Assembly: GCA_013813765.1 (NCBI GenBank)
Contig: JACCRC010000331.1
Span: forward strand, 1 to 44,804
From: Deltaproteobacteria bacterium
GTDB taxonomy: Bacteria; Myxococcota_A; Polyangia; Haliangiales; Haliangiaceae
DNA length: 44,804 bases
Reading direction: 5' to 3'
Below the pieces are notes generated by a model. It was not told the DNA's origin. It ran no database searches and worked only from the letters and a program-made list of their open reading frames with translations. The position numbers and the translations under genes were made by a program. The first letter of the stretch is position 1, and every line of letters starts with the position of its first letter. Below, one piece after another: positions 26,102-34,822 of this stretch.

Positions 26102-27580
26102 TCACTTCTTCTTCTTGATCGCGGTCGCGCGCTCGTTGGCCTCGTCGACGGACATCGTGCGATAGCCGCTCGCCTTCGCCGGTGCGCCGTAGTCGTCCCA
26201 CTCCTTCTGCGAGAGCGGCGCCGCGGCGGCTGCCTCGGGCGTCAGCGTCACGCCGCGCGCGGCAGCTGCCTCGACGCGCGCCTGGGCGACCTGCTGGATC
26301 ACGTTGAGCATCGCGTCGTCGACGGCGAACAGACCGGCGGCCGGCGAGTAGTCGGCGCCGCAGGTGCTCGCGCCGCCCATCACCGACATGCCCTTGCCGC
26401 TGTGGACGTGGAACAGCCCGCCGCCGACCGTGAGCTCGCGGCCGCTACCGGCATCGAGCTTGCCCTCGAAGACGATCTTGCCCGTCTTCGTGTCCTTCAC
26501 CGTGATCGGATTCGCGGCGAAGTACGAGAACAGCCACAGCCCACCGGAGGTCGTCACCTTGAAGTCGTTGTCGATGCCGCCGCCCTCGCGGCCGGTGCCG
26601 AAGTGGTGCTCGGCGTAACCGGTGCCGTTGCGCTCGAACGCGGCGACCTGCACCTGCACGAGGTTGTCACTCGTCACGCGGACGTACTTGTCGACGAGCT
26701 CGAGCACCTTGATCTTGCCGGCGGGCACGGTGCCGGTGAACAGCGCCTTGCCGGTCTCGAGGTCGGTGACGGTGACCTTCGCGTCCTTTTCGCCGGCGAT
26801 GATGTCGAGGTCATTCGATCCCGCGGTGAGGTGACCCGCGAACGTGTAGAAGTCGCGGCCCGCGCCGTGACCCTCGACCGACGGAACGATGAAGCCCTGG
26901 TCGTAATAGACCTGAGCTCCGACGGTGTTCTTCGTCGAGACGATCTCGATCACCTGGTTGCCGAGCGCGCCGATCATCTCCTTGTCCAGCACGAGGCGGC
27001 CGCCGGCCTCGATCGTCTTCGTCGCGAGGACCTTCTGCGTCTTCGGGTTGCGGACCTCGACCTCGGCACCGTCGTAGGCCCACACGATCACCCGCTCGCC
27101 GCTCATCTGCGCGCTCGACGGCAGCTGCGTGAAGAACCGGTTCGAGCGGAACTTGCCGTCCTGATCCTTCAGGAAGTAGCCGACGACGGCACAGCTCGAT
27201 GGCGTACCGACGAGGATCGCCGCCTTCTTGTCGGAGAGCAGGCCATACACACCCGCGCCGGTCGGGATGGTCCTGGTCTCGCCGAGGCCGACCGTGCCCT
27301 CCCAGATCGTCCCGGCCTGGCGCTTGGTCGAGGGATCCGAGAGCGAGACGATGCGGACCTTCGTGTCCTTCTCGTAGCCGTGGATGACGGCCTCGGCCGC
27401 CGTGTAGAAGTACGTCGTGTACATCTTGTCGTCCCGCGCGATCGTCACGATCGGCTTCGGCTTCGGCTTCGTGGGCGACACCGCCGGCTTCGTCGGCCTT
27501 TGCTCGGGCGTGGCATCGGCGGCCTGGCGGCAGGACGTGAGGACGGTCAGGGTGAGAGCGACGGCGGTGGTGGAGCGCAC
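26102..27580 (-). CDS. Lipoprotein with four internal beta-repeats
   Basis: The signal peptide ends in lipobox LTSC (Cys 17) and is followed by a Pro/Lys linker. About four repeats of 70-80 residues can be aligned: around residues 50-130, 155-230, 240-320 and 335-405. Each has a strand, a V-x-V-x-D/N-x-x-T-x-K-type hairpin (VTVTDLETGKALFTG, ITVKDTKTGKIVFEG, EVEVRNPKTQKVLATK), an AG turn and a closing strand. This resembles the IgGFc-binding N-terminal type of surface protein. A short Ala-rich helical tail ends in Lys residues. Expected location: outer-membrane surface. Confidence 0.75.
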   Translation of the reverse strand: MRSTTAVALTLTVLTSCRQAADATPEQRPTKPAVSPTKPKPKPIVTIARDDKMYTTYFYTAAEAVIHGYEKDTKVRIVSLSDPSTKRQAGTIWEGTVGLGETRTIPTGAGVYGLLSDKKAAILVGTPSSCAVVGYFLKDQDGKFRSNRFFTQLPSSAQMSGERVIVWAYDGAEVEVRNPKTQKVLATKTIEAGGRLVLDKEMIGALGNQVIEIVSTKNTVGAQVYYDQGFIVPSVEGHGAGRDFYTFAGHLTAGSNDLDIIAGEKDAKVTVTDLETGKALFTGTVPAGKIKVLELVDKYVRVTSDNLVQVQVAAFERNGTGYAEHHFGTGREGGGIDNDFKVTTSGGLWLFSYFAANPITVKDTKTGKIVFEGKLDAGSGRELTVGGGLFHVHSGKGMSVMGGASTCGADYSPAAGLFAVDDAMLNVIQQVAQARVEAAAARGVTLTPEAAAAAPLSQKEWDDYGAPAKASGYRTMSVDEANERATAIKKKK

Positions 27581-27637
27581 GCCGATCTAACGCCCGACGG
27601 GGCCGGTTCGGTCTGCCCGCCAAGTTAGGCTGGGGAC

Positions 27638-28402
27638 ATGATCTTCCGGTGGCTGACGGAGCGGAGGCGGTCGCGCCTGCTCGAGACCCCGTTTCCCGAG
27701 GACTGGCGCGGCTACCTGGAGGCGAATGTGAAGGCGTACCGCCTGCTCGACGAGGAGGAGCAGCAGCGTCTCCGCGACCTCGTGAAGGTGTTCATCGCGG
27801 AGAAGCACTGGGAAGGCTGCGGCGGTCTCGAGCTCGACGACGAGATGCGAGTGACGATCGCGGGCAGCGCGTGCCTGATGATCCTCGGGCGCGAGCACGA
27901 TCTGATGAGAGAGGTCGAGTCGATCCTGGTGTACCCGAGCAGCGTGATGGCGCCCGAGCACGTGGCTGGCTTCTTCGATGGACGCGCGCGGGTCGTCGAT
28001 GGTCCGACGGCGGTGCTCGGCCTCGCGCATCACGGTGGACCGGTGGTGCTCGCGTGGGACTCCGTGCTGCAGGGCGCGAAGAACGATCGCGACGGCAACA
28101 ATCTCGTGATCCACGAGATGGCGCACAAGATCGACTTCATCGATGGCGAGGCTGACGGCACGCCACCGCTCGAGAGCTCGGCCGCCCGCCGCGCGTGGGC
28201 GGAGGTGTGCGCGAAGGCGTTCCTCGCGCGCAAGTCGGGCGAGGACACGTTCCTGCGCGCGTACGCCGGTACCAACGAGGCGGAGTTCTTCGCGGTCGCG
28301 AGCGAGGTGTTCTTCGAGAAGCCGAAGCAGCTGAAGCGCGCCGAGCCGGAGCTGTACGAGGTGCTGCTCGCGTTCTACAAGCTGGACCTCGCCGCGCGCT
28401 GA
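27638..28402 (+). CDS. mtfA: MtfA-family zinc peptidase
   Basis: The 254-residue product is close to the length of MtfA (DUF980, peptidase family M90). The zinc motif HEMAHKID (His159, Glu160, His163) is present, followed by the family-typical DGTPPLES, and a downstream Glu in TNEAEFFAVASEVFF that would be the third ligand. In E. coli MtfA degrades or releases the regulator Mlc to control glucose uptake; here the partner is unknown since no Mlc-like gene is nearby. No signal peptide, so cytoplasmic. A single transcription unit with 135 bp downstream before the ferritin-like gene. Confidence 0.92.
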   Translation: MIFRWLTERRRSRLLETPFPEDWRGYLEANVKAYRLLDEEEQQRLRDLVKVFIAEKHWEGCGGLELDDEMRVTIAGSACLMILGREHDLMREVESILVYPSSVMAPEHVAGFFDGRARVVDGPTAVLGLAHHGGPVVLAWDSVLQGAKNDRDGNNLVIHEMAHKIDFIDGEADGTPPLESSAARRAWAEVCAKAFLARKSGEDTFLRAYAGTNEAEFFAVASEVFFEKPKQLKRAEPELYEVLLAFYKLDLAAR

Positions 28403-28537
28403 CGATCGACTGGCAGACGCCGGACGGTACGTCCACTCTCCGGCACCGTCGGAGCGGAAGCCGCGGTAGCGCACGGCACGAGGCGGCAACGGTGCGATTG
28501 CGCAGCGCGGTACGCGGGTTGCTGTGATCCGCCATCA

Positions 28538-29215
28538 ATGTTTCTCGTCGATCTCCAGCGTCGCGCCGTCGATTCGATCAAGCGGCACGCGCTCACCATG
28601 TCACTCGGCTCACCGCGCGCGCAGGCAGCGATCCTGACGGAATACCTGTGGGGCGAGGAGGGCGCCGAGTCGTCTGCGCTGCAGAAGACGGCGGCGGTCG
28701 CGGCGCCGGCCTGGCTCGGCAAGCTCGTCACGCGGCAGCTCGCCGACGAGCAGCGCCACGCATCGCTGCTGCGGAACCGGCTCGCCGAGCTCGGCGCGGA
28801 GGGCAGGCCGCCGCCGGCGCTCGCGAAGGCGAAGCTGTGGTGGCTCGAGCGCGCGGTCGCGCCGTATGCGAAGGCATTCTCCGCGGGGCCGATCGTCATC
28901 ATGCTCGCTGTCGCCGCGCAGCTCGAGGCGACGGGCGTGCGCGTCTTCGGCCGCCACCTCGCCGTCCTCGAGCAGCATGCTGCGACCGATCCGCTCGCCG
29001 AGATCGTTCGCTCCATCCTCGCCGACGAGCAGCGCCATGCGCGAAGCTGCGCAGCCGCGGTCGAAAAGCTGGTGCACACGCACGAGCGCGCGGCGCTCGC
29101 CGAGCTGCGCGAGCGGATCGCCACGGTCGATCGCGCGTTCGGGATCACGATCGCCGTCGGCTACTGGTTGCTCATCGCGGCGCGCGTGCTGCGCGATCGC
29201 ACCGGTGCAGCGTGA
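28538..29215 (+). CDS. Ferritin-like diiron-type protein
   Basis: The 225-residue product is helical with two ADEQRHA segments (LADEQRHASLL and LADEQRHARSC), each giving an ExxH pair at the spacing of a ferritin-like four-helix diiron site; further Glu in the other helices (YLWGEEGAESS, QLEATGV) can supply the remaining ligands. A hydrophobic C-terminal stretch (ITIAVGYWLLIAARVL) may be a membrane anchor. Diiron proteins of this size include rubrerythrin relatives and lipid oxygenases or hydroxylases. It is the first gene of a four-gene operon of 4-bp overlaps with two glycosyltransferases, so a membrane-lipid or glycan modification role fits better than iron storage. Confidence 0.75.
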   Translation: MFLVDLQRRAVDSIKRHALTMSLGSPRAQAAILTEYLWGEEGAESSALQKTAAVAAPAWLGKLVTRQLADEQRHASLLRNRLAELGAEGRPPPALAKAKLWWLERAVAPYAKAFSAGPIVIMLAVAAQLEATGVRVFGRHLAVLEQHAATDPLAEIVRSILADEQRHARSCAAAVEKLVHTHERAALAELRERIATVDRAFGITIAVGYWLLIAARVLRDRTGAA

Positions 29216-30414
29216 GGTCACCTCGCGTCGCGATCGTGTCCGACACGCTCGACGATACCAATGGTGTCGCGATCGGCCTGCGTCGACTCGCCGCCGCAGC
29301 AAATCGCGCCGGTCACTCGGTACAGCTCATCGGTGGCGCGTTCAAAACAGCGATCGACCTTCGCACCGCCGTCGGCGGTGCTGCGCGGCCCGGCGAGCCG
29401 GACCTTGCGATCGACGTTCGCGACGACGTCGTGCGGATTCCCGCAGCGCTGTCCGCGTCGCTGCCGATCTATCCCGACATGGTGTGGAGCGTCCCGGAGC
29501 TGCCGCCGCTCGTCGCGTACCTGTCGAAGCACGCGGACCTCGTTCAGGTGTCCACACCGGGTCCGATGGGTCTCGCCGGGATGATCGCCGGAAAGATGCT
29601 CGGGCTGCCCGTGATCGCGCAATACCACACCGAGGTCGCCGAGTACGCCGCGCGGATGAGCGGGTTGCCGATGCTCGGCGCGATCGTGGGGCCGATCGTT
29701 GGCTGGTTCTACAAGCAGGCCGAGCTCTGCCTCGCTCCGTCGGAGGCGGTCGTGCAGCGCTTGACGTCGCTCGGCATTGCGCCCGACCGGATCTGCCGCG
29801 TGCGCCGCGGCGTCGATCTGTCGCTGTTCGATCCGGGCCGCCGCGATCGCTCGCTGTACGCAGCGCACGGTGGTGGGCCGATCGCGCTTTACGTCGGTCG
29901 CCTGTCACGCGAGAAGAACCTCGAGACGCTGCTCGCCGCGTGGACGATCGTCCACCGCACGCACCCGCACGCGCGGCTGTGCGTGGTCGGCGAGGGACCG
30001 CAGCGTCACGCGGTGAAGGGGCCGGGGGTGATCGATCTGGGCCCGGCGTTCGGTCCCGAGCTCGCGGCGCTGTTCGCATCGGCGGACGTGTTCGCCTTTC
30101 CGAGCGAGACCGAGACGTTCGGCAACGTGGTGGTCGAGGCGGCGGCGAGCGGCCTGCCGTCGGTGGTCGCCTCTGCCGGCGCGGCTCACGAGCACGTGCT
30201 CGATGGCGAGACCGGCGACGTCGTCGATGGCAAGGACCCCGCCGCGTTTGCCGCAGCGATGGTCCGCCAGTTCGACGATCCGCTGCGACGCGCGCGCATG
30301 AGCGCTGCCTCGCGGAGCCACGCTCTCGGCTACGACCTCGCGCACGCCGTGAGCGCGACGATGGACATCTATCGCGGTGTTGCCGGCGGCCGCGCACTGG
30401 AGGCTGCATCGTGA
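29212..30414 (+). CDS. GT4-family glycosyltransferase
   Basis: GTG 29212 overlaps the preceding stop (GTGA) and gives 400 residues in the GT-B fold. Visible motifs are the N-terminal VAIVSDTLDDTNGVAIGLRR, the acceptor-side QYHTEVAEYA, and the donor-binding segments IALYVGRLSREKNLETLL and FPSETETFGNVVVEAAASG, which contains the family's E-x7-E motif. It transfers a nucleotide-activated sugar to a lipid or glycan acceptor on the cytoplasmic side of the membrane. Similar enzymes make glycolipids from diacylglycerol. The coupled neighbours suggest one glycolipid or polysaccharide pathway. Confidence 0.9.
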   Translation: MRSPRVAIVSDTLDDTNGVAIGLRRLAAAANRAGHSVQLIGGAFKTAIDLRTAVGGAARPGEPDLAIDVRDDVVRIPAALSASLPIYPDMVWSVPELPPLVAYLSKHADLVQVSTPGPMGLAGMIAGKMLGLPVIAQYHTEVAEYAARMSGLPMLGAIVGPIVGWFYKQAELCLAPSEAVVQRLTSLGIAPDRICRVRRGVDLSLFDPGRRDRSLYAAHGGGPIALYVGRLSREKNLETLLAAWTIVHRTHPHARLCVVGEGPQRHAVKGPGVIDLGPAFGPELAALFASADVFAFPSETETFGNVVVEAAASGLPSVVASAGAAHEHVLDGETGDVVDGKDPAAFAAAMVRQFDDPLRRARMSAASRSHALGYDLAHAVSATMDIYRGVAGGRALEAAS

Positions 30415-31316
30415 GCATCTCGCTGATGATCGAGAGCTGGAACCTCGGCGAGGACCTGACGCGCGTCGAGCGTGGACTGTGGGAGCTCGCCGACATCCTC
30501 GCGCCGCAGGTAGCCGCGGCAAACGCGCAGGTCGCGATCACGCACCGCGGTTTGCCGGAGCGCGCGCGCGCGTTGATCGAGCGCACGTTCGAGACGTCGA
30601 TCACGTGGGTCGAGTTGCCCGAGTGCGCCGGCTACTACGAGCACAAGAACCGCGGCTTCGATGCGACGACCGGCGATGTCGTCGCGTTCCTCGACGGCGA
30701 CTGTCTGCCCGCGCTCGCGTGGCTATCGTCGCTCGTCCATCCGATCGAGAGCGGGGAAGCAAAGGTCGCCGCGGGGCTAACGACGTATCCCGGCGACCTC
30801 GCGCCGCTCGCGAATCAGCTCGACTTCCCGTACTTCGAGCGCGGACCCGGCCGCGTCCGGAACTTCTTCGCGAACAACGTCGCGTTCGCCCGCGAGGTGT
30901 TTGCCGAGCGCCGCTATCCGACGATCGAGCCCATGTTTCACGGCCAGTGCCAGGTGCTCGGCCTGCAGCTCCTCGCCGAGAACATCGCGATCCAGTTCGC
31001 TCCCAGGGCGCGCGTCACGCACGCATGGCCCGCGGATCTGAGCGAGTGGCTCGAGGTCCGGCTGCTCAAGGGCGCCGACACGGTGTCGCTGTTGCCCTAC
31101 GTCGTCGCGACCTACGCGCCGCGCGCGACGTCCGTCGTCGAGAAGCTCGGCGCGATCCCCGCGCTCGCGATCCTCGGCCTGCGCGCGGTCACCGGGACGC
31201 TCGCAGCGCTGCGGGGCAAGCGCGTGATCAAGGGCCTCGGTCTCGTGGCCGCGGTGACGCTCCTCGACGCGATCGGTGCAGCGGCAGCGCCCGCAGTGTA
31301 CCGGCGGATCGGGTGA
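30411..31316 (+). CDS. GT2-family glycosyltransferase
   Basis: GTG 30411 overlaps the upstream stop; the product is 301 residues. The GT-A signature is present: the N-terminal strand ISLMIESWN, then GDVVAFLDGDCLPALAWL with the DxD-type metal site (DGD), and a later FFANNVAFAREVF and HGQCQVLGLQL region. A hydrophobic C-terminal segment (AILGLRAVTGTLAAL, GLGLVAAVTLLDAIGAAAAP) suggests membrane association. The donor sugar is unknown. It is the third gene of the four-gene chain. Confidence 0.88.
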   Translation: MSISLMIESWNLGEDLTRVERGLWELADILAPQVAAANAQVAITHRGLPERARALIERTFETSITWVELPECAGYYEHKNRGFDATTGDVVAFLDGDCLPALAWLSSLVHPIESGEAKVAAGLTTYPGDLAPLANQLDFPYFERGPGRVRNFFANNVAFAREVFAERRYPTIEPMFHGQCQVLGLQLLAENIAIQFAPRARVTHAWPADLSEWLEVRLLKGADTVSLLPYVVATYAPRATSVVEKLGAIPALAILGLRAVTGTLAALRGKRVIKGLGLVAAVTLLDAIGAAAAPAVYRRIG

Positions 31317-31762
31317 GCTCGGAGGAGCTGATCGCGACATTCGGGCTCTACGCGGGCACGTTCGTGGTGGCGGCGATCTCGAGCGTCCTGCCGTTCGTCG
31401 CGATCGACGTGTTCCTCGTCGGGGTGGTCGTCATGGCGCCGGGCGCTGCGCTGCCGCTGATCGTCGCGCTCGCCGCGGCGGGCCAACTCGCGGGGAAGCT
31501 GCCGATCTACGCAGCGAGTCGTGGTGTCGCGACGATGTCGGGCGAGCGGCTCGGTCGCGTGCGGCGCTGGATCGCGCGGTGGGAGCACGCGCCGCACGGT
31601 GTGCTGCTCGTCAGCGCGTTCGTCGGGCTGCCGCCGTTCTCGATCCTCGCGACCGCAGCCGGTCTGCTCGGCGTGAAGACACGCCCATTCTGCGCGATCG
31701 TGCTCGGCGGTCGTGGGCTGCGGTTCGCCGTGATCGTGGCGATCGCTAGCGCGGCTGGATGA
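31313..31762 (+). CDS. Small VTT/SNARE-associated-type membrane protein
   Basis: GTG 31313 overlaps the previous stop by 4 bp, giving 149 residues. There are about four hydrophobic segments (FVVAAISSVLPFVAIDVFLV, LPLIVALAAAGQLAG, GVLLVSAFVGLPPFSILATA, FAVIVAIASAAG), and the re-entrant-like GQLAGKLPIYAASRG followed by PPFSILATAAGLLGV resembles the VTT (DedA-type) core. VTT proteins move lipids between leaflets, so this may flip the operon's product or carrier. The 3' end overlaps a convergent gene by 17 bp. Confidence 0.7.
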   Translation: MSSEELIATFGLYAGTFVVAAISSVLPFVAIDVFLVGVVVMAPGAALPLIVALAAAGQLAGKLPIYAASRGVATMSGERLGRVRRWIARWEHAPHGVLLVSAFVGLPPFSILATAAGLLGVKTRPFCAIVLGGRGLRFAVIVAIASAAG

Positions 31763-32231
31763 GCTGACGGCAGCGGTCGCAGCCCCACGCATTCGACTCG
31801 GGGATCCAGCGGCCGGGGCCACCACACGCGCCGCAGAACGGGACCTGCGGCGCCTGCTGCTGCTGCATCGGTTGGTGCTGCGCGTAGGGATTCTGCGGCG
31901 GTGGCGCGCCGTAGGGATTGTGCGGCGGCGGCGCGCCGTATGGATTCTGATTCTGCGGATGCATGGGGCCGCCCATCGGCTGCTGACCAGGCATCGGCAC
32001 CGCGCGATTGCAGCGGAAGCAGTTCCAGAAGTTGTGCGGTACGGCCCAGCTCGCCTTGCCGCCGCAGGTGGGGCAGGTCGGGCCCGCGGCCTGGGGGACC
32101 TTCTTCTCGGTGCTGAGCATCGCCTTGAAGAACCAGATCACGAGGAAGAGGCCGAGCACGATCAGCGACGCCAGCAGCTTCGGCGGCATGTCGATGTGGG
32201 CAAGCAACGTGACCGACGGTGATGGCATCAT
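31746..32231 (-). CDS. Membrane-anchored protein with two zinc ribbons
   Basis: ATG 32231 gives 161 residues. One transmembrane helix (LLASLIVLGLFLVIWFFKAM, about residues 19-38) is followed by a zinc ribbon CPTCGG...CFRC, a proline-rich stretch with two NPYGAPPP-type repeats and Gln-rich spacer, and a second ribbon CGACGG...CDRC at the C-terminus. The ribbons probably face the cytoplasm and bind zinc for protein contacts. Function unknown. The frame stays open far upstream over the next gene, but that part is shadow. Confidence 0.75.
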   Translation of the reverse strand: MMPSPSVTLLAHIDMPPKLLASLIVLGLFLVIWFFKAMLSTEKKVPQAAGPTCPTCGGKASWAVPHNFWNCFRCNRAVPMPGQQPMGGPMHPQNQNPYGAPPPHNPYGAPPPQNPYAQHQPMQQQQAPQVPFCGACGGPGRWIPESNAWGCDRCRQLIQPR

Positions 32232-32324
32232 GACCCCTGACCGATGGTACCCGACAGAGCCCTGGCGCCGGCGCAGATCGCATCGCACTTCGCTGCGCGC
32301 TAAGTGTGAAATACTCCCCGCGCG

Positions 32325-33092
32325 ATGCCGATCACCAGCGATCCAGAGCGTCTGTCCCGCGTTGCCGGTGAGCTCGGCAAGGCGGTGCAGTCGCTCGGTC
32401 AGGGCGCACGCGTGCGGCTGCCGGTGATCCAGCACGCAGATGCCGCGGGCCTCGTGATGGTGATGCACGCGGAGCTCGACGATGCGATCGACGAGCGCTC
32501 CGCCGCGGCGGCCTCGGAAGGTCAGTACATCGCGTGCTCCGCCGGCTGCAGCTCGTGCTGCGTGTCCCCGCTGCTCGTCACCGAAGGAGAGGCCGTCACG
32601 GTCGCGAAGTGGCTCGAGCTGCCGGAGAACGCCGCGGTGCGCGAGCAGTTTCTCGCGGCATATCCGGAATGGCGGCGCCGCATCGGCTCCACTGCGCAGG
32701 CGCTCGAGCGAGCGAAGACCGACGAGGATCGCCTTGCCGCTGCGATGGAGCTCAAGCGGAAGGGCGTGATGTGCGCGTTCAATCGCGACGGTCTCTGCAC
32801 GATCTACGCGCCGCGTCCGTCGCGTTGCCGCAAGGCACTCGCGCTGGATACCAATGCGAAGTGCGGCACCGAGGGCGACGGCATCGTGCGGTACTTCGAG
32901 CACGCGCGCACCGAGATGACGTTCGACGAGCAGGAACCGATGCGCGCGGCACTCCACCACGCGCTGCGCCCAGGCGAGGGGCTCGAGCTACTGTGCTCTG
33001 CCGTCAACCGGTTGCTCGGTGCCACGGTCGGCCGCAACGATCCGTGTCCGTGCGGCTCCGGTCGGAAGCACAAGAAGTGCTGCGGCGCCTGA
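32325..33092 (+). CDS. YkgJ-type cysteine-cluster protein with C-terminal SEC-C motif
   Basis: The 255-residue product has the YkgJ-type cluster: [12 protein letters not shown] (about residues 68-79), then [23 protein letters not shown]. These Cys residues would bind zinc or an Fe-S cluster. The last 20 residues, [17 protein letters not shown], are a SEC-C zinc motif like that at the end of SecA, which contacts SecB or ribosomes. The fusion suggests a cytoplasmic role near protein export or translation, but no direct evidence. Start ATG 32325, divergent from the zinc-ribbon gene with a 93-bp spacer. Confidence 0.85.
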   Translation: MPITSDPERLSRVAGELGKAVQSLGQGARVRLPVIQHADAAGLVMVMHAELDDAIDERSAAAASEGQYIACSAGCSSCCVSPLLVTEGEAVTVAKWLELPENAAVREQFLAAYPEWRRRIGSTAQALERAKTDEDRLAAAMELKRKGVMCAFNRDGLCTIYAPRPSRCRKALALDTNAKCGTEGDGIVRYFEHARTEMTFDEQEPMRAALHHALRPGEGLELLCSAVNRLLGATVGRNDPCPCGSGRKHKKCCGA

Positions 33093-33204
33093 GTCACTGA
33101 CGCAGCTGTACCGCTCGTGGCACGGGCGCTGCTGGACCCGATGCGTGCTCTTCGTTCGCGCAGTCCAACCCAGCGGATCGCCACGAACGACCGCGGGCCG
33201 CGCG

Positions 33205-33993
33205 TTGCGAATCGCAACGCTGGTGACCACAGCTGTGACCGGCTGCGCGCGCGCAAACGGTGAGCTCCTCGATGAGCCGGCTCCGGATGCTGCCGGAGTC
33301 GACGCGCGGCCGATCGATGCTGCGCCCGACGCCGCCGAGCCGCCCGATGCGCCGAGTCCCGATGCCGGCTGCGCCATCTCGGCGGGTCTTTCGCCCGTGA
33401 TCGATGGCGTCGCCGATCTCGAGGACTATCCATCCGCGCAGCGCCTGACCCCCGGTGCGATGCTCGGCGCCGATGCGATCGCGATCGCGTGGGATGCGTC
33501 GAAGCTGTACATCACCGCGACATCGGTCGCGTTCGAGTCCGACTACAAGCCGCTGCACGTCTACATCGAGAGCGCGACCGCTTTCACCGCAGCCGCGCCT
33601 GCACCGGGCAAGGAGTACAGCGGGCTGGTGCCGATGCTCCCGTTCGCCCCGACGCACCTGATCGCGGCGCGGCGGACGAACGGCGTCGATATGTACAACA
33701 GCGTCTACCTCCCAGCGAGCACGTGGACCACTCGCGGAGATTCACTCGCGCCCGGCACTCACGTGTTCTCGTCGACCGATCACCGCACGCTTTCGGTCGC
33801 CGTACCGTGGACCGCGCTCGGTGGTTGCCCGACAGCGGTGCGGCTCGCGGTGCACGTCGTGCACGGGGTGTCCGCGAACGAGTGGAAGGTGCTCGTGCCG
33901 TCGACGCACACGCCGTGGCAGGCGCCGGGCGGCGGGTACTACGAGGTCGATCTGACCGCCGCGCCCGCCGTGACGGGCTGGACGCTGCGCTGA
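33205..33993 (+). CDS. Lipoprotein with CBM9-like domain
   Basis: The frame is open from 33019, but a lipoprotein signal (RIATLVTTAVTGC) begins only at TTG 33205, the most likely start; the exact start is uncertain. An Asp/Pro/Ala-rich linker follows Cys 14. The rest (SPVIDGVADLEDYPSAQRL ... IAIAWDASKLYITATSVAFE ... LSVAVPWTALGG) has the order of carbohydrate-binding module family 9 domains: IDG start, WD strand with sugar-face aromatic residues, and the PWT segment. It probably displays a sugar-binding domain on the cell surface. It starts 113 bp after the YkgJ gene on the same strand. Confidence 0.7.
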   Translation: MRIATLVTTAVTGCARANGELLDEPAPDAAGVDARPIDAAPDAAEPPDAPSPDAGCAISAGLSPVIDGVADLEDYPSAQRLTPGAMLGADAIAIAWDASKLYITATSVAFESDYKPLHVYIESATAFTAAAPAPGKEYSGLVPMLPFAPTHLIAARRTNGVDMYNSVYLPASTWTTRGDSLAPGTHVFSSTDHRTLSVAVPWTALGGCPTAVRLAVHVVHGVSANEWKVLVPSTHTPWQAPGGGYYEVDLTAAPAVTGWTLR

Positions 33994-34126
33994 TCGCGCC
34001 TGCCAGGCTGGCAGACCGGTCGCGTCACGGGGGCCACGCTGGCAGTGTGCGACGAGAGACGGTGCGCCAACCTCGCGAACGCTCACGCGTCGCGCGCTGG
34101 TCCGCGACGTGAATTACCGCTGACGC

Positions 34127-34816
34127 ATGCGCGCCGTCCTTGCCCTCGCACTCGCGATCACCGGTTGCAGTCAACGCTCGACCTCCGAGGAGGTGGAGAC
34201 CGGCCCCTTCGATCCCGCCGATACCGTCCGCCGCAGCGACGACGCGGTCCGCGTCGAGGTTCACCGCCGCGAGGTCCCGCTCGCGGAGATGCCGATCATC
34301 GCGCAGTCGCTGTGGGGACTGCCGATGACAGGCATGGGCAGCGGCTCGATCGATCTCGCGGCGCCGCGCACCGACGGCCGCGTTCGGTACAGCCAGGCCT
34401 CCGGGACGATCGCGCTGGCGTGTCCCGCGGGCTGCACGCTCGGCGACGGACGTACGCAGCTCGCGTTCGGCGGTCTCGGTGCGGTGGACTTCGGCCACCT
34501 CGCGTTCGACTCCGTCGACATCCGCGCGTCCGTGCAAGACGGTCGCGCGGAGATCACGACGTGGCTGCTCGCCTCCAAGGACATCGAGCTGCACGCGCGA
34601 ATGCGGATCGTGCTCGACGACGACCTTGCGAGCTCCACGCTCGACGGCTGCCTGTGGTTCAAGGAGTCGCCGGCGCTCGTGAAGGTCCAGCCAAGAACGG
34701 CCGCGCTGATCCAGACCACTGGCGCGAGCATCAACCGCGATGGGTTCTACTCGATCAAGATCACCGGAACGCTCGGCGCTTCGAAGCGGCTCGCGCAGGA
34801 GTGCGCGGCGCTGTAG
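34127..34816 (+). CDS. GspN-like lipoprotein
   Basis: The 229-residue product has lipobox ITGC (Cys 14). The body (SIDLAAPRTDGRVRYSQASG, GAVDFGHLAFDSVDIRASVQ, IELHARMRIVLDDDLASSTL, DGCLWFKES, YSIKITGTLGASK) resembles the beta-sheet repeat of type II secretion GspN proteins, which are found in myxobacteria and are periplasmic or outer-membrane associated. The similarity is by pattern only, and no other secretion gene is near. If correct it would be a solo paralogue of the secretion component. Confidence 0.5.
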   Translation: MRAVLALALAITGCSQRSTSEEVETGPFDPADTVRRSDDAVRVEVHRREVPLAEMPIIAQSLWGLPMTGMGSGSIDLAAPRTDGRVRYSQASGTIALACPAGCTLGDGRTQLAFGGLGAVDFGHLAFDSVDIRASVQDGRAEITTWLLASKDIELHARMRIVLDDDLASSTLDGCLWFKESPALVKVQPRTAALIQTTGASINRDGFYSIKITGTLGASKRLAQECAAL

Positions 34817-34822
34817 CGTCGC

